64,000 nt of DNA from Hydrogenophaga sp. (GTDB lineage Bacteria > Pseudomonadota > Gammaproteobacteria > Burkholderiales > Burkholderiaceae_C). Numbering within the stretch: the stretch's first letter is position 1; every line of letters begins with the position of its first letter. A program made the translations under genes and the position numbers. Below are positions 1-12,209 of the stretch, one piece after another. The notes beneath the pieces were generated by a model. It did no database searches. It was not told the DNA's origin and saw nothing but the letters and a program-made list of their open reading frames with translations. Location: positions 1 through 64,000 of the forward strand of contig NZ_JAHCKL010000020.1 of assembly GCF_026125785.1 (NCBI RefSeq). Reading direction: 5' to 3'.

Positions 1-67
1 GGCCTTCCTGATCGGTGTGGCCATCGCGCTGCTGTTCGCCTTCGCCAACCCCTTCACGCTGGCTTGA
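1..67 (+). CDS. atpE: ATP synthase F0 subunit c, C-terminal end (partial)
   Basis: The window opens inside this gene. The last 21 residues are visible, a hydrophobic helix ending in FAFANPFTLA, typical of the second transmembrane helix of the proton-carrying c-ring subunit. The essential carboxylate lies upstream, outside the window. It is the first visible gene of an atp operon and lies 130 nt before atpF. The identification rests on the helix ending plus operon position. Confidence 0.85.
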   Translation, partial: AFLIGVAIALLFAFANPFTLA

Positions 68-197
68 TCATCGGTCTTGCTGCCGCGCAGCGGCGCCTCT
101 GCGGACTGGCCGACGATCGCCAGGCCGCCCATAGGCCATACGCTGACGCTGCAGCAGGTACGTCTCACCTCCTGTCCCTACACAGAAAGGCGTTGCG

Positions 198-668
198 ATG
201 AATATCAATGCAACCCTCTTCGCGCAGATCATCGTCTTCGCGATCCTGGTGTGGTTCACGATGAAGTTCGTGTGGCCCCCGATCGCCAAGGCACTGGATG
301 AACGTGCGCTGAAGATCTCCGAAGGTCTAGCCTCCGCCGAGAAGGCCAAGTCCGAACTGGCCTTGGCCAACAAGCGGGTCGAAGCCGAGTTGAGCCAGTC
401 GCGCAACGAGTCTGCCACCCGTCTGGCCGACGCCGAGCGCCGTGCCCAGGCCCTGATCGAGGAAGCCAAGGCGCGTGCCAACGACGAGGCCGCCAAGATC
501 GTGGCAGCCGCGCGCCAGGATGCCGAGCAGCAGGTCGTCAAGGCCCGCGAGGCCTTGCGTGAGCAAGTGGCCGTTCTCGCCGTCAAGGGTGCGGAGCAGA
601 TCCTGCGTCACGAAATTGACGCCAGTGTCCACGCCGAGTTGCTGGGTCGCCTCAAGACCGAGCTCTGA
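198..668 (+). CDS. atpF: ATP synthase F0 subunit b
   Basis: A 156-aa protein of normal length for subunit b, the peripheral stalk joining F0 to F1. It has one N-terminal membrane helix (about residues 5-27), followed by a long charged alpha-helical stretch rich in Ala, Glu, Lys and Arg that forms the b-dimer coiled coil. The ATG follows a GAAAGG-like ribosome site. It sits between atpE and atpH in the standard order. Confidence 0.96.
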   Translation: MNINATLFAQIIVFAILVWFTMKFVWPPIAKALDERALKISEGLASAEKAKSELALANKRVEAELSQSRNESATRLADAERRAQALIEEAKARANDEAAKIVAAARQDAEQQVVKAREALREQVAVLAVKGAEQILRHEIDASVHAELLGRLKTEL

Positions 669-711
669 TCGCACAGCCCGACGCCACCGAACCGGCAATC
701 AAAGGTAAACC

Positions 712-1242
712 ATGGCCGAAATCGCCACCATTGCACGCCCTTACGCGGAAGCGCTGTTCAAGGCCGCGGGGTCAGACGTCGCCGGCACCGCCGCCTGGCT
801 TGACGAGCTGGCAGCCGTGGCGGGCAACGACCAGTTGCGCCAGTTCGCCGACAACCCCAAGACCTCGCCCGACCAGGTGGTGGCGCTCATCACCGGGGTG
901 CTCAAGACCAGCCTGTCGCCCAAGGCGCAGAACTTCCTGCGCGCCGTGCTCGACAACGGCCGCCTGGAAGCGTTGCCCGAGATCGCCAGCCAGTTCCGTG
1001 CGCTCAAGAACGCGCAACTGGGCTCGTACGACGCAACGGTCTACAGCGCCTTTCGCGTGGAAGATGACGTTCTCGCCGATCTTTCCGGTGTATTGGAGAA
1101 GCGTTTTGGCCGCAAGCTCAACCTCAAGGTGGAACTGCAGCCCGAGCTGATCGGTGGCATCCGCGTGGTGGTGGGTGACGAGGTGCTGGACACCTCGGTC
1201 AAAGCCCGTCTGGAACAAATGAAAGTTGCCCTGACCGCCTGA
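712..1242 (+). CDS. atpH: ATP synthase F1 subunit delta
   Basis: A 176-aa protein with the OSCP/delta layout: an N-terminal helical domain beginning [15 protein letters not shown] and a C-terminal domain with the conserved [20 protein letters not shown] stretch. It links the b stalk to the top of the alpha/beta ring. The gene starts 43 nt after atpF, and the ATG is preceded by AAAGGTAAACC. Length and position are as expected for bacterial atp operons. Confidence 0.96.
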   Translation: MAEIATIARPYAEALFKAAGSDVAGTAAWLDELAAVAGNDQLRQFADNPKTSPDQVVALITGVLKTSLSPKAQNFLRAVLDNGRLEALPEIASQFRALKNAQLGSYDATVYSAFRVEDDVLADLSGVLEKRFGRKLNLKVELQPELIGGIRVVVGDEVLDTSVKARLEQMKVALTA

Positions 1243-1297
1243 TGGCGGTCATTCTGGGCGCGCCCTGCACATCATTTAACGAAAGAAGGAAAGAGTC

Positions 1298-2860
<1,563 letters not shown>

Positions 2861-2891
2861 CCCGGCCCATTGACTTCTTAAAGGAAACACA

Positions 2892-5209
<2,318 letters not shown>

Positions 5210-5311
5210 TCGGCCAACGGTTCAGCGTCCGGCGTCGGGCGTTGAGTGGAAGAAGAGGCCTCTGGCCGCACAACTTCGCTCAATGCCCAACGCGCAACCC
5301 AAGGAAACACC

Positions 5312-5728
5312 ATGAGTACCATCCGCGTCGATGTGGTCAGCGCCGAGGAGTCCATCTTCTCCGGCGACGCCAAATTCGTGGCGCTGCCGGGTGAAGCGGG
5401 TGAGCTGGGCATCCTGCCTGGCCACATTCCACTGATCACCCGCATCAAGCCCGGCCCCGTTCGCATCGAGAAGGCCGACGGTGGCGAAGAGTTCGTGTTC
5501 GTGGCTGGTGGCATTCTGGAAGTCCAGCCCCACCACATCACGGTTCTGTCCGACACCGCCATTCGCGGCCACGACCTGGACGAGGCCAAGGCCACCGAGG
5601 CACGCCGTCAGGCGGAGGAAGCCGTCAAGAATGCCCAGAGCGATCTCGATCTGGCCAAGGCGACTTCCGAGCTGGCCGTCATGGCGGCGCAAATCGCGGC
5701 GCTGCGCAAATACCGCCAGAAGAAATGA
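5312..5728 (+). CDS. atpC: ATP synthase F1 subunit epsilon
   Basis: A 138-aa protein: an N-terminal beta-sandwich ([36 protein letters not shown]) and a C-terminal helical hairpin. It is the regulatory subunit that inhibits ATP hydrolysis. An in-frame ATG exists upstream at 5246, but I chose 5312 because it has a strong AAGGAAACACC ribosome site and gives the family N-terminus and length. It is the last gene before the operon terminator. Confidence 0.96.
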   Translation: MSTIRVDVVSAEESIFSGDAKFVALPGEAGELGILPGHIPLITRIKPGPVRIEKADGGEEFVFVAGGILEVQPHHITVLSDTAIRGHDLDEAKATEARRQAEEAVKNAQSDLDLAKATSELAVMAAQIAALRKYRQKK

Positions 5729-5760
5729 GTGACGGCAGGGCATGCGCCCTGGCTCACAGA

Positions 5761-5788
5761 AAGACCGGCCCTGTGCCGGTCTTTTTTT
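5761..5788 (+). terminator. Intrinsic terminator of the atp operon
   Basis: A perfect 9-bp stem, AAGACCGGC / GCCGGTCTT, encloses a 5-nt loop and is followed by a run of T. It begins 32 nt after the atpC stop. Confidence 0.93.
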
Positions 5789-5856
5789 GTCGGTCTTCCC
5801 GGACGGGCTGTCGATGAGGCGCATATGATGACGTTACAAAAAGTCGGGAGTGACTG

Positions 5857-6432
5857 ATGTCATCGATATTTGAGAGCCCGGATCTGGCGCCCGAGGAGGT
5901 CGCAGCGCGCCTGCTGGTCACCTCTTCGGCATTGGCCGATCTGACCCTGGGCGACGCGCTGAAGATCGTTGGCTATATGCGGCCCAAGCTGATCAAGGCA
6001 GGCACGGTGATCATCCAGGAAGGTGAGGTCAGGCAGAACGACTACATGCTGCTCGTGCTGGAAGGGGACATCGCCGTGGAGAACGAACTGCCCGGCTTGC
6101 ACGAGAACATGGTGGTGAACATCATGGGGCCAGGCCACCTCATTGGCGAAATGGGCGTGCTCGACGGCGCACCACGTTCAGCCACCTGCACCGCCAACAC
6201 CGACATTGCGGCCGCCGTGCTTTCACGCACGGCGCTCATGCGCCTGCTCAAGGAAGATCCCAAGCTGGGTTCGCGCTTGCTGCTCGCCATCTCCAAGCGC
6301 ATGGCCGATCGTCTGCGCGAGACCACCCGCAAGCTCAAGACCTTCGCGCAGATGAACCGGGCCTTGCAGCAGGAACTCAACGTCGCGCTCAACAACAACC
6401 GCACCGGGCTGTTCAAACGCAAGCCGCCCTGA
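5857..6432 (+). CDS. Cyclic-nucleotide-binding domain protein
   Basis: A 191-aa protein with one CAP/Crp-type cyclic-nucleotide-binding beta-barrel (about residues 40-150). The phosphate-binding cassette is readable as LIGEMGVLDGAPRSAT, including the conserved Glu and the Arg-Ser pair that contact cNMP in this superfamily. There is no DNA-binding HTH after the domain, only a helical tail of about 40 residues ending in a basic segment, so it is unlikely to be a transcription factor. It is probably a stand-alone sensor or adaptor. The gene is separated from atpC by the operon terminator and has its own GGGAG ribosome site. Confidence 0.85.
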   Translation: MSSIFESPDLAPEEVAARLLVTSSALADLTLGDALKIVGYMRPKLIKAGTVIIQEGEVRQNDYMLLVLEGDIAVENELPGLHENMVVNIMGPGHLIGEMGVLDGAPRSATCTANTDIAAAVLSRTALMRLLKEDPKLGSRLLLAISKRMADRLRETTRKLKTFAQMNRALQQELNVALNNNRTGLFKRKPP

Positions 6433-6458
6433 ATGCTGGCCTGCGCGGCGTTGCAGGC

Positions 6459-6986
6459 CTAACAGCGCACCACGGCATTGGGCAATTCATTCACGTGCGT
6501 GGCGTCCTCCTGTGCAGGGAAATGGGCCACCAGCAGCGCGGACACCTCTTCCAACGCTGCGGTAAGGCCATCCTCAAAGGCGTTCTCGCGCAGGCGTGCA
6601 CCGAGCCTGTCGACAATGGCCTGCCATTCGCTGGCCCCGACGCGACGGGCCAGAGCCCGGTCGGCCACGAACTCGATGGCGTGTTCGGCCAGCAGCACAT
6701 AGATGAGCACGCCGTTGTTGTGCTCGGTGTCCCAGATGCGCAAGCGGCCGAACCAGGTGAGGGCGCGCTCTCGCACCACCGCCTGCACCGAATGTCCAGG
6801 TCGGATGCGCCAGAGGTAGCTCGTGGGCAGCGATGCTTCCACGCACAGACGTACCTCGCCGGTATGGCGGCTCTCGCTGGCTGCCACACGGCGAGCCAGC
6901 CGCTCCGCCATGTCGTCGGGTACGGCTCGGTGGCTGTCGGCCCGGTCGAACCAGCGGTGCTTGAGGAGGCGGATGAGTGGGTTCAT
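6459..6986 (-). CDS. TPM-domain protein (TLP18.3/Psb32/MOLO-1 family)
   Basis: A 175-aa protein that looks like a soluble TPM domain. Hallmarks are the GEVRLCVEAS strand, an RIWDTEHNNGVLIYVLLAE core and a VADRALARRV segment. No signal peptide or membrane helix is evident. I chose the ATG at 6986 because an upstream in-frame start would read through the glycine-rich tail of the preceding gene. It is the third gene of a lemA-TPM-TPM unit with a 16-nt spacing. TPM proteins with LemA are common in bacteria, but the molecular function is not settled. Confidence 0.82.
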   Translation of the reverse strand: MNPLIRLLKHRWFDRADSHRAVPDDMAERLARRVAASESRHTGEVRLCVEASLPTSYLWRIRPGHSVQAVVRERALTWFGRLRIWDTEHNNGVLIYVLLAEHAIEFVADRALARRVGASEWQAIVDRLGARLRENAFEDGLTAALEEVSALLVAHFPAQEDATHVNELPNAVVRC

Positions 6987-7002
6987 GCGAGCATCTCTTT
7001 CA

Positions 7003-7962
7003 TCACCATCCACCCGAGGCGCCGCCGCCACCGAAGTTGCCGCCCCCTCCTGAACCGAAGCCGCCGCCTCCCAGGCCACCGCCGCCCCGACCACCTCCAC
7101 CCCAGCCGCCGCCAGGCCCTCCCCAGTGGCCTCCGCCGCGCCGTCCGGAAGATGGCGTCGACGCCGGCATGAACTGCATGAAGAGCGCCGCGAGCATGCC
7201 GATGAGACCGGCGCCGATGGCGATCCAGAGCACCGATGTCAGCGACCAGGCCAAGCCCCCCGCGCCGAGCCCGGTGAGCAAGGTGCCCAGCTTGTTGCCA
7301 AACATCTGGCGCAGCGCCAGCGAGATGAAGGGCACGGCGAACACCATGAAGATCACCAGATCCATCCACTCGAAGCCCCCGCTGCGGTTCCCGGACCCGC
7401 TATCTGCGGCAGGCAAGGGCAAGTCCTCGCCGCGGATGCGCGCCAGAATCTGGTCCACGCCCGCCTGAATGCCGCCCGCATAGTCGCCACGGCGGAACGC
7501 CGGTGCGACGGCCTGGTCCAGGATGCGGCGGGCCATGAGATCGGGAATGGCTCCTTCGAGCGTCTTCGCGGGCGCGATGCGCATGCGCCGGTCGTCCTTG
7601 GCGATCACGAACAGCACGCCATCGCCAACGTCGCGGCGGCCGATCTTCCAGGCGTCGCCAAGGCGCTGCGTGTAGTCGGCGATGTCTTCCGGTGCCGTCG
7701 TCGGCACCATGACCACCACCACCTGGCTGCCGCGGCTCTGCTCGAACGCGGCGAGGCGCTCCTCGAGCGCGGCCTTGGCGGGCGCGTCGAGTGTGCCGGT
7801 CTGGTCGATCACGCGCGCGTCCAGCTCGGGGACCGGCAACAAGCCCTGGGCGTGGCTGGCAAAGGCCCAGAACGCGAGCGCTGACGCAGCCAGCAGGTTG
7901 AGCAGCCACGCTGTGAGCGCACCCGCGCGCGCTGGCTTCGGGCGGCGGGCGTTGAAGCCCAT
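7003..7962 (-). CDS. YgcG-like TPM-domain membrane protein with glycine-rich tail
   Basis: A 319-aa protein. An N-terminal signal or membrane segment (about residues 15-40, ending ASHAQG) is followed by a periplasmic TPM domain with the RVIDQTGTLDAPAKAALEER start and the GDGVLFVIAKDDRRMRI core. There are then one or two membrane helices around residues 205-265, and a low-complexity Gly/Trp/Ser tail. Its start overlaps the lemA stop by one base (TAATG), so the two are translationally coupled. Confidence 0.88.
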   Translation of the reverse strand: MGFNARRPKPARAGALTAWLLNLLAASALAFWAFASHAQGLLPVPELDARVIDQTGTLDAPAKAALEERLAAFEQSRGSQVVVVMVPTTAPEDIADYTQRLGDAWKIGRRDVGDGVLFVIAKDDRRMRIAPAKTLEGAIPDLMARRILDQAVAPAFRRGDYAGGIQAGVDQILARIRGEDLPLPAADSGSGNRSGGFEWMDLVIFMVFAVPFISLALRQMFGNKLGTLLTGLGAGGLAWSLTSVLWIAIGAGLIGMLAALFMQFMPASTPSSGRRGGGHWGGPGGGWGGGGRGGGGLGGGGFGSGGGGNFGGGGASGGW

Positions 7963-8570
7963 TATTTCTTCTCGAAGTCCACCGTCGGTGGTGCCGAGAT
8001 GGCGGCCTCGTTGGCCACCTGGAAGTTGGCCTTGGGCTGGTAGCCAAACACCATGGCAGTCAGGTTGGTGGGAAAGCTGCGCGCCAGCACGTTGTACTCC
8101 TGCACGGTCTGGATATAGCGGTTGCGCGCCACGGTGATCCTGTTCTCGGTGCCTTCGAGTTGAACGCGCAGGTCGCTGAAGCCCTGGTTGGCCTTGAGGT
8201 TCGGGTACTGCTCCACCACCACCATGAGGCGGCTCAGCGCGCTGCCGAGCTCGCCCTGGGCGGCCTGGAACTGCTGCATGGCTGCGGGGTTGTTGACCAT
8301 CTCCGGGGTGACCTGGATGGCCGTGGCCTTGGAACGCGCCTCGATCACGCGTGTCAGCGTTTCCTGCTCGAAGTTCGCTTCACCCTTGACCGTGGCCACG
8401 ATGTTCGGAATCAGGTCGGCGCGACGCTGGTACTGGTTCAGCACCTCGGACCAGGCCGAACGGCTCTGTTCGTCCAGACGCTGGAAATCGTTGTAGCCGC
8501 AGCCACTGAGCGTTGCCGCCAGCAGCAGGGCGGTCATCCAGGTGCCAATGGATCGGTAGGAAAGTTGCAT
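7962..8570 (-). CDS. lemA: LemA family protein
   Basis: A 202-aa protein with an N-terminal signal/lipobox-like segment (LLLAATLSGC, modified Cys near residue 24), followed by the LemA helical core: EVLNQYQRRADLIPNIVATV, LMVVVEQYPNLKANQGF and RNRYIQTVQEYN. LemA proteins are membrane-attached with a long helical hairpin exposed outside, function not firmly known. I chose the ATG at 8570 because the longer in-frame extension upstream has no family resemblance. It is the first gene of the lemA-TPM-TPM unit. Confidence 0.92.
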   Translation of the reverse strand: MQLSYRSIGTWMTALLLAATLSGCGYNDFQRLDEQSRSAWSEVLNQYQRRADLIPNIVATVKGEANFEQETLTRVIEARSKATAIQVTPEMVNNPAAMQQFQAAQGELGSALSRLMVVVEQYPNLKANQGFSDLRVQLEGTENRITVARNRYIQTVQEYNVLARSFPTNLTAMVFGYQPKANFQVANEAAISAPPTVDFEKK

Positions 8571-8692
8571 GAAACCTCCACAGGCCGGTGTGGCCATAGC
8601 GTTGCAGGGAACAGGGCATCTCAGCAGGAGCCCTGCGGCACTATACCCCCGCCACCCGCTTGGGCCTCGCCCGCGGCGGCACAATACCCGCC

Positions 8693-9130
8693 ATGCGAAA
8701 ACCCAAACTGCCCCCCGGCTCCGCCGACGACACCGAGGCCGCCTTTTACGACGCGCTCCAGCACGCGGACCTGGACCGTCTGATGGCCTGCTGGGCCGAC
8801 GACGAGGATGTGGTGTGCGTGCATCCGGGCGGTCCACGTCTGGTTGGGTATGCGGCAGTGCGGGCCGCTTTCGAAGGTTTGTTCACCAACGGCAGCGTGC
8901 AAGCCCACCCTGAAAAGGTACGCCGTCTTGACGCCGGCACCTGCAGTGTGCACAGCGTGGTCGAGCGCGTGACCATCATGACCGACGACGGGCCGCAGCA
9001 GGCGTGGGTCGTGGCGACCAATGTCTATACCAAGACCTCGCAGGGCTGGCGTCTGGTGGCGCACCATGCCAGCCCAGGCACCCGTGTGGAGCCGCCGGAA
9101 GTGCTCACCACCAAGCCGCTGCTGCATTGA
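8693..9130 (+). CDS. SnoaL/NTF2-like nuclear-transport-factor-2 fold protein
   Basis: A 145-aa protein. It has the usual pattern of small NTF2-like folds: an N-terminal helix with AFYDALQHADLDRLMACWADDEDVVC, then HPGGPRLVGYAAVRAAFEGLF, then beta strands ending in GWRLVAHHAS. Related proteins are described as limonene-epoxide-hydrolase/SnoaL-like or ketosteroid-isomerase-like; no specific substrate can be assigned. I chose the ATG at 8693. The stop overlaps the presumed TTG start of the next gene. Confidence 0.8.
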   Translation: MRKPKLPPGSADDTEAAFYDALQHADLDRLMACWADDEDVVCVHPGGPRLVGYAAVRAAFEGLFTNGSVQAHPEKVRRLDAGTCSVHSVVERVTIMTDDGPQQAWVVATNVYTKTSQGWRLVAHHASPGTRVEPPEVLTTKPLLH

Positions 9131-10125
9131 ACTCGCCCCCATTCTCCTACCGCCCGCCGTGGTGGTTGCCGGGCGGCAATGCGCAGACGATATGGGCCGC
9201 GCTGGCGAGCCGCCGCCATCTCGGCGAGGTGCCTCGCTGGCAGCGTGAGCGCTGGACCACGCCGGATGGAGACTTCATTGATGTCGACCGCACGGTTCAC
9301 GCCGCGGCCGCGCAGGCCCCGCTGCTGGTTCTGTTCCATGGGCTGGAGGGCTCTTCTGCCAGCCAGTACGCCATTGCCTTCGCGGACTTCGCGGCCAAGC
9401 AAGGCCTGGTCTTGGCCGTGCCCCATTTTCGGGGATGCTCCGGCGAACTCAATCTGGCACCACGCGCCTACCACTCCGGCGACTTTGCCGAGGTGGATTG
9501 GATACTGCAGCGCTTTGCGGCCGACAACCCCGGTCGTCCCTTGCTGGCGGTGGGCGTTTCCCTGGGGGGCAATGCCCTGCTGCGCTGGGCAGGAGAAGTG
9601 GGGGAGGCGGCGGCAGGCCGCGTGCGTGCGGTGGCGGCGGTCTGCTCGCCGCTGGACCTGGCCGCCGGTGGGCATGCCATTGGCCGCGGCTTCAACCGCC
9701 AAATCTATACGCGCATGTTCATGCGCAGCATGGTCCCCAAAGCCCTGCTCAAACTGGCCCAGCATCCCGGCCTGTTCGACAAGGACACATTGCTCGCGGC
9801 CCGTGATCTCTATGAGTTCGACAATGTGTTCACTGCGCCACTCCACGGCTTTCGTGATGTCGACGACTACTGGCGGCGGGCTTCGGCGAAGCCGGTTCTG
9901 CAGAACATCCGTGTACCTGCGTTGGCACTCAACGCGCGCAACGACCCGTTTGTCCCGGCGTTTTCCCTGCCCGGCGCCTTGGAGAGCGGGAGCCATGTGA
10001 CGCTGTGGCAGCCCGCACAGGGCGGGCATGTTGGCTTTCCCGTGTCGTCGGGCCTGTTGGGTGTGCCGGGCCATGTGTGCGCCATGCCCCAGGCTGTGGG
10101 ACACTGGCTGCTCTCCCACGTCTGA
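9127..10125 (+). CDS. YheT-like alpha/beta-fold hydrolase
   Basis: A 332-aa protein if the TTG at 9127 is the start. That choice puts the family N-terminus (FSYRPPWWLPGGNAQTIW) at the front; a longer in-frame reading would run inside the preceding gene. The nucleophile elbow GVSLGGNAL has Ser at about residue 145. The Asp is in LNARNDPFVP and the His in GGHVGF, completing a plausible triad. YheT/EMB8-type hydrolases are esterase-like proteins of uncertain physiological substrate. The overlap with the upstream stop suggests coupled translation. Confidence 0.88.
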   Translation: MNSPPFSYRPPWWLPGGNAQTIWAALASRRHLGEVPRWQRERWTTPDGDFIDVDRTVHAAAAQAPLLVLFHGLEGSSASQYAIAFADFAAKQGLVLAVPHFRGCSGELNLAPRAYHSGDFAEVDWILQRFAADNPGRPLLAVGVSLGGNALLRWAGEVGEAAAGRVRAVAAVCSPLDLAAGGHAIGRGFNRQIYTRMFMRSMVPKALLKLAQHPGLFDKDTLLAARDLYEFDNVFTAPLHGFRDVDDYWRRASAKPVLQNIRVPALALNARNDPFVPAFSLPGALESGSHVTLWQPAQGGHVGFPVSSGLLGVPGHVCAMPQAVGHWLLSHV

Positions 10126-10140
10126 GAAGAGCCGCGCAGC

Positions 10141-10671
10141 ATGGACGACATCGTGAAGGCCGCCATGGCCAAATGGCCCCATGTGCCGCACTGCCATGGC
10201 TGGCTGGGCCTTGATGCGCGCGGCCAGTGGTACATGCGCGACGACCGTGTCCAGGGGGCGGGCCCATTCCCCCTGGCCAAAGGTTCGCTGCTGCGGCACG
10301 ACAAGCTCATCGAGTTCATCCACCGCAACTATGCGGCCGACGCACAGGGCCAGTGGTACTTCCAGAACGGCCCGCAGCGCGTCTATGTCGAACTCGAATC
10401 CGCACCCTGGATCTGGCGCCTGCAGCCGGACGGGCGTGTGCTCAGCCACACCGGCCGCCCGGTAGCCGCCGTGCAGGACACCTTGCTTGACGAGGCGGGG
10501 CGTCTGTACCTCCACACCGACCTCGGCCTGGGCCTGGTGCACAGCGCCGACATGGCCCTGGCGGCCGACAGGGTGGAGGCCGGCTGCTGGATGCCCCAGG
10601 ACGCGCGGTTCGAGGACCTGCCATCGCGGTTCGGTTTCGTGCTCAGTCCGCAAGCCCGCAACGCCGCCTGA
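10141..10671 (+). CDS. Conserved protein of unknown function
   Basis: A 176-aa acidic, soluble-looking protein without signal peptide or membrane helix. It has two similar short segments (GLDARGQWYMRD and ADAQGQWYFQN) that may be internal repeats, followed by a DEAGRLYLHTDLGLGLVHSADM region. It starts 15 nt after the hydrolase gene, so it is probably co-transcribed with it. I do not recognise a characterised family. Confidence 0.72.
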   Translation: MDDIVKAAMAKWPHVPHCHGWLGLDARGQWYMRDDRVQGAGPFPLAKGSLLRHDKLIEFIHRNYAADAQGQWYFQNGPQRVYVELESAPWIWRLQPDGRVLSHTGRPVAAVQDTLLDEAGRLYLHTDLGLGLVHSADMALAADRVEAGCWMPQDARFEDLPSRFGFVLSPQARNAA

Positions 10672-10682
10672 GCCGCGGGCAC

Positions 10683-10707
10683 AAAAAAGCCGGCCACGAG
10701 GACCGGC
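10683..10707 (-). terminator. Intrinsic terminator of the cytochrome c gene
   Basis: Read on the minus strand, AGCCGG and CCGGCT form a stem around a short loop and are followed by TTTTTT. It lies 33 nt beyond the cytochrome stop codon. The same hairpin also lies 12 nt after the convergent plus-strand gene, but the T-run faces the minus strand. Confidence 0.82.
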
Positions 10708-10739
10708 TGCTGTGCGGACATGAACCCCGCTGGGAAGGC

Positions 10740-11600
10740 CTACTTGGCGGCCTTCACCAAGTACTCGACGGCGGCATGAATGTCCGCATCCGAAGCGGCG
10801 GCTGCGGCGCCCTTGGGCGGCATGGCACCCTTGCCCTTGATGACGTTGGCCGTCATGGCATCGACACCCTGTGCGAGGCGAGGCGCCCAGGCTGCCTTGT
10901 CGCCGAACTTCGGCGCACCAGCCACGCCGGCGGCGTGGCACATGGCGCAGGATTGCTTGTACAGGGCTTCTCCAGCCGCGGCCGTGGACGCCGCTGCGGC
11001 AGGTGCCGCAGGGGCAGCAGCGGCGGGCGTCGCGGCAGCAGGTGCGGCGGCCACAGGTGCGGCAGCCTCGGCGGCCTTGGGTGCTTCGGCAGCGGGAGCA
11101 GCAGCAGCCGGAGCCTGCGGCACTTCGAACTTGGCGCCACCCGCATTGGCCATATGCACCACCGCGCGGCCCAGTTCCAGATCGGTGAATGCGCCACCGG
11201 ACTGCGCGCCCATGGCGCCCTTGCCCTTGAGCACCGAATTCAACAGAGCGGCATAGCCCGTGGCGATGCGAGGGGCCCAGGCACTGGCGTCGCCAAACTT
11301 GGGCGCGCCGGCCAGCCCTGCACCGTGGCAGGTAACGCATTGGGCGGCATACACGGCTTCGCCCAACTGCGGAGGACGGTTGGCGTCGCGCAACTCCACC
11401 GTCCCCACGCGCTGAATGCGCTGTGCGGTGGCCAGTTCCTGGTCCACCGCGCCAGCGGCAGGCTTCTGGCCGGAGGTCACGAACTGCACGAGGCCGATGA
11501 TGATGAAGACGGGGACGACGAACGCAAAGAAAGACGTCCACAGCAATTGGGTCGGCGTCTTGATCGGTCCGGTGTGTTCTTCGTGCGCGTGGTCGCTCAT
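10740..11600 (-). CDS. Diheme c5-type cytochrome, membrane-anchored
   Basis: A 286-aa protein with an uncleaved N-terminal membrane anchor (about residues 18-40) and two cytochrome c domains. The heme motifs are CVTCH (residues 88-92) and CAMCH (218-222), each followed by GAPKFGDxxAWAPR and a KGKGAM loop giving the Met ligand. The domains are joined by an Ala/Pro/Glu-rich linker of about 50 residues. The two halves are clearly an internal duplication. Probable role: periplasmic electron carrier to a terminal oxidase. It is a single-gene unit with its own terminator. Confidence 0.92.
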   Translation of the reverse strand: MSDHAHEEHTGPIKTPTQLLWTSFFAFVVPVFIIIGLVQFVTSGQKPAAGAVDQELATAQRIQRVGTVELRDANRPPQLGEAVYAAQCVTCHGAGLAGAPKFGDASAWAPRIATGYAALLNSVLKGKGAMGAQSGGAFTDLELGRAVVHMANAGGAKFEVPQAPAAAAPAAEAPKAAEAAAPVAAAPAAATPAAAAPAAPAAAASTAAAGEALYKQSCAMCHAAGVAGAPKFGDKAAWAPRLAQGVDAMTANVIKGKGAMPPKGAAAAASDADIHAAVEYLVKAAK

Positions 11601-11739
11601 GGTGTCCTCAGGGGTGCGAAACGGTGCCGGGGCAGGAAAGGCCTCGCCGGTCGTGGGGCCGGCAAACAGCCCATGATTATAGCCAAGCCCCCTGGGGCCG
11701 AGCTTTCGCCGACCCCCGCCTGATAGAATGCGCGGCGTT

Positions 11740-11815
11740 GCGGCTGTAGCTCAGTGGATAGAGTATTGGCCTCCGAAGCCAAGGGTCGTGGGTTCGATCC
11801 CCGCCAGCCGCACCA
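11740..11815 (+). tRNA. tRNA-Arg (anticodon CCG)
   Basis: A full cloverleaf is readable. The acceptor GCGGCTG pairs with CAGCCGC. The anticodon stem TTGGC/GCCAA encloses loop CTCCGAA with anticodon CCG at 11773-11775. The T-arm has GGTTCGATCC, and the CCA end is encoded at 11813-11815. An IS element begins 17 nt downstream. Confidence 0.96.
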
Positions 11816-11832
11816 GATCTCAGAAGACTCTT

Positions 11833-11845
11833 TGAACCGCCCCGG
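11833..11845 (+). repeat. IS left inverted repeat
   Basis: TGAACCGCCCCGG, an exact reverse complement of the right end. GGAGGC follows after 7 nt, as it does inside the other end. Confidence 0.93.
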
Positions 11846-11882
11846 GTTTTGAGGAGGCTCTTTTCCCTGAGAGGATTGAGCC

Positions 11883-12209
11883 ATGAGCAAGAAGTCGAAC
11901 CAGTTTTCACCTGAGGTCCGCGAACGCGCTGTTCGCATGGTGCGCGAGCACCGTGGCGAGTACCCCTCGCTGTGGGCTGCCATCGAATCCATCGCGCCCA
12001 AGATCGGCTGCGTGCCCCAGACCCTCCACGAATGGGTCAAGCGTGACCAGATCGATACCGGCATGCGTGACGGCATCACGACATCCGAACATGAGCAGAT
12101 GAAGGCGCTGGAGCGCGAGGTCAAAGAGCTGCGCAAGGCCAACGAGATCCTCAAGCTGGCCAGCGCGTTTTTCGCCCAGGCGGAGCTCGACCGCCGTCTG
12201 AAGTCCTGA
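11883..12209 (+). CDS. IS3-family transposase OrfA
   Basis: A 108-aa protein with an N-terminal helix-turn-helix ([13 protein letters not shown] ... [12 protein letters not shown]) that binds the IS ends. A C-terminal leucine-zipper-like coil follows ([22 protein letters not shown]). A run of five T at 12168-12172 (G-TTT-TTC in frame) is a plausible -1 slippage site for making the OrfAB fusion. The reading frame is intact. Confidence 0.93.
   Translation: MSKKSNQFSPEVRERAVRMVREHRGEYPSLWAAIESIAPKIGCVPQTLHEWVKRDQIDTGMRDGITTSEHEQMKALEREVKELRKANEILKLASAFFAQAELDRRLKS

Noticed and set aside
7003-7160. Proline-rich plus-strand ORF
   Set aside because: It is the antisense of the glycine-rich tail of the TPM protein.
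9004-9126. Longer N-terminus for the YheT-like hydrolase
   Set aside because: These 41 codons overlap the upstream NTF2-like gene and show no hydrolase resemblance.
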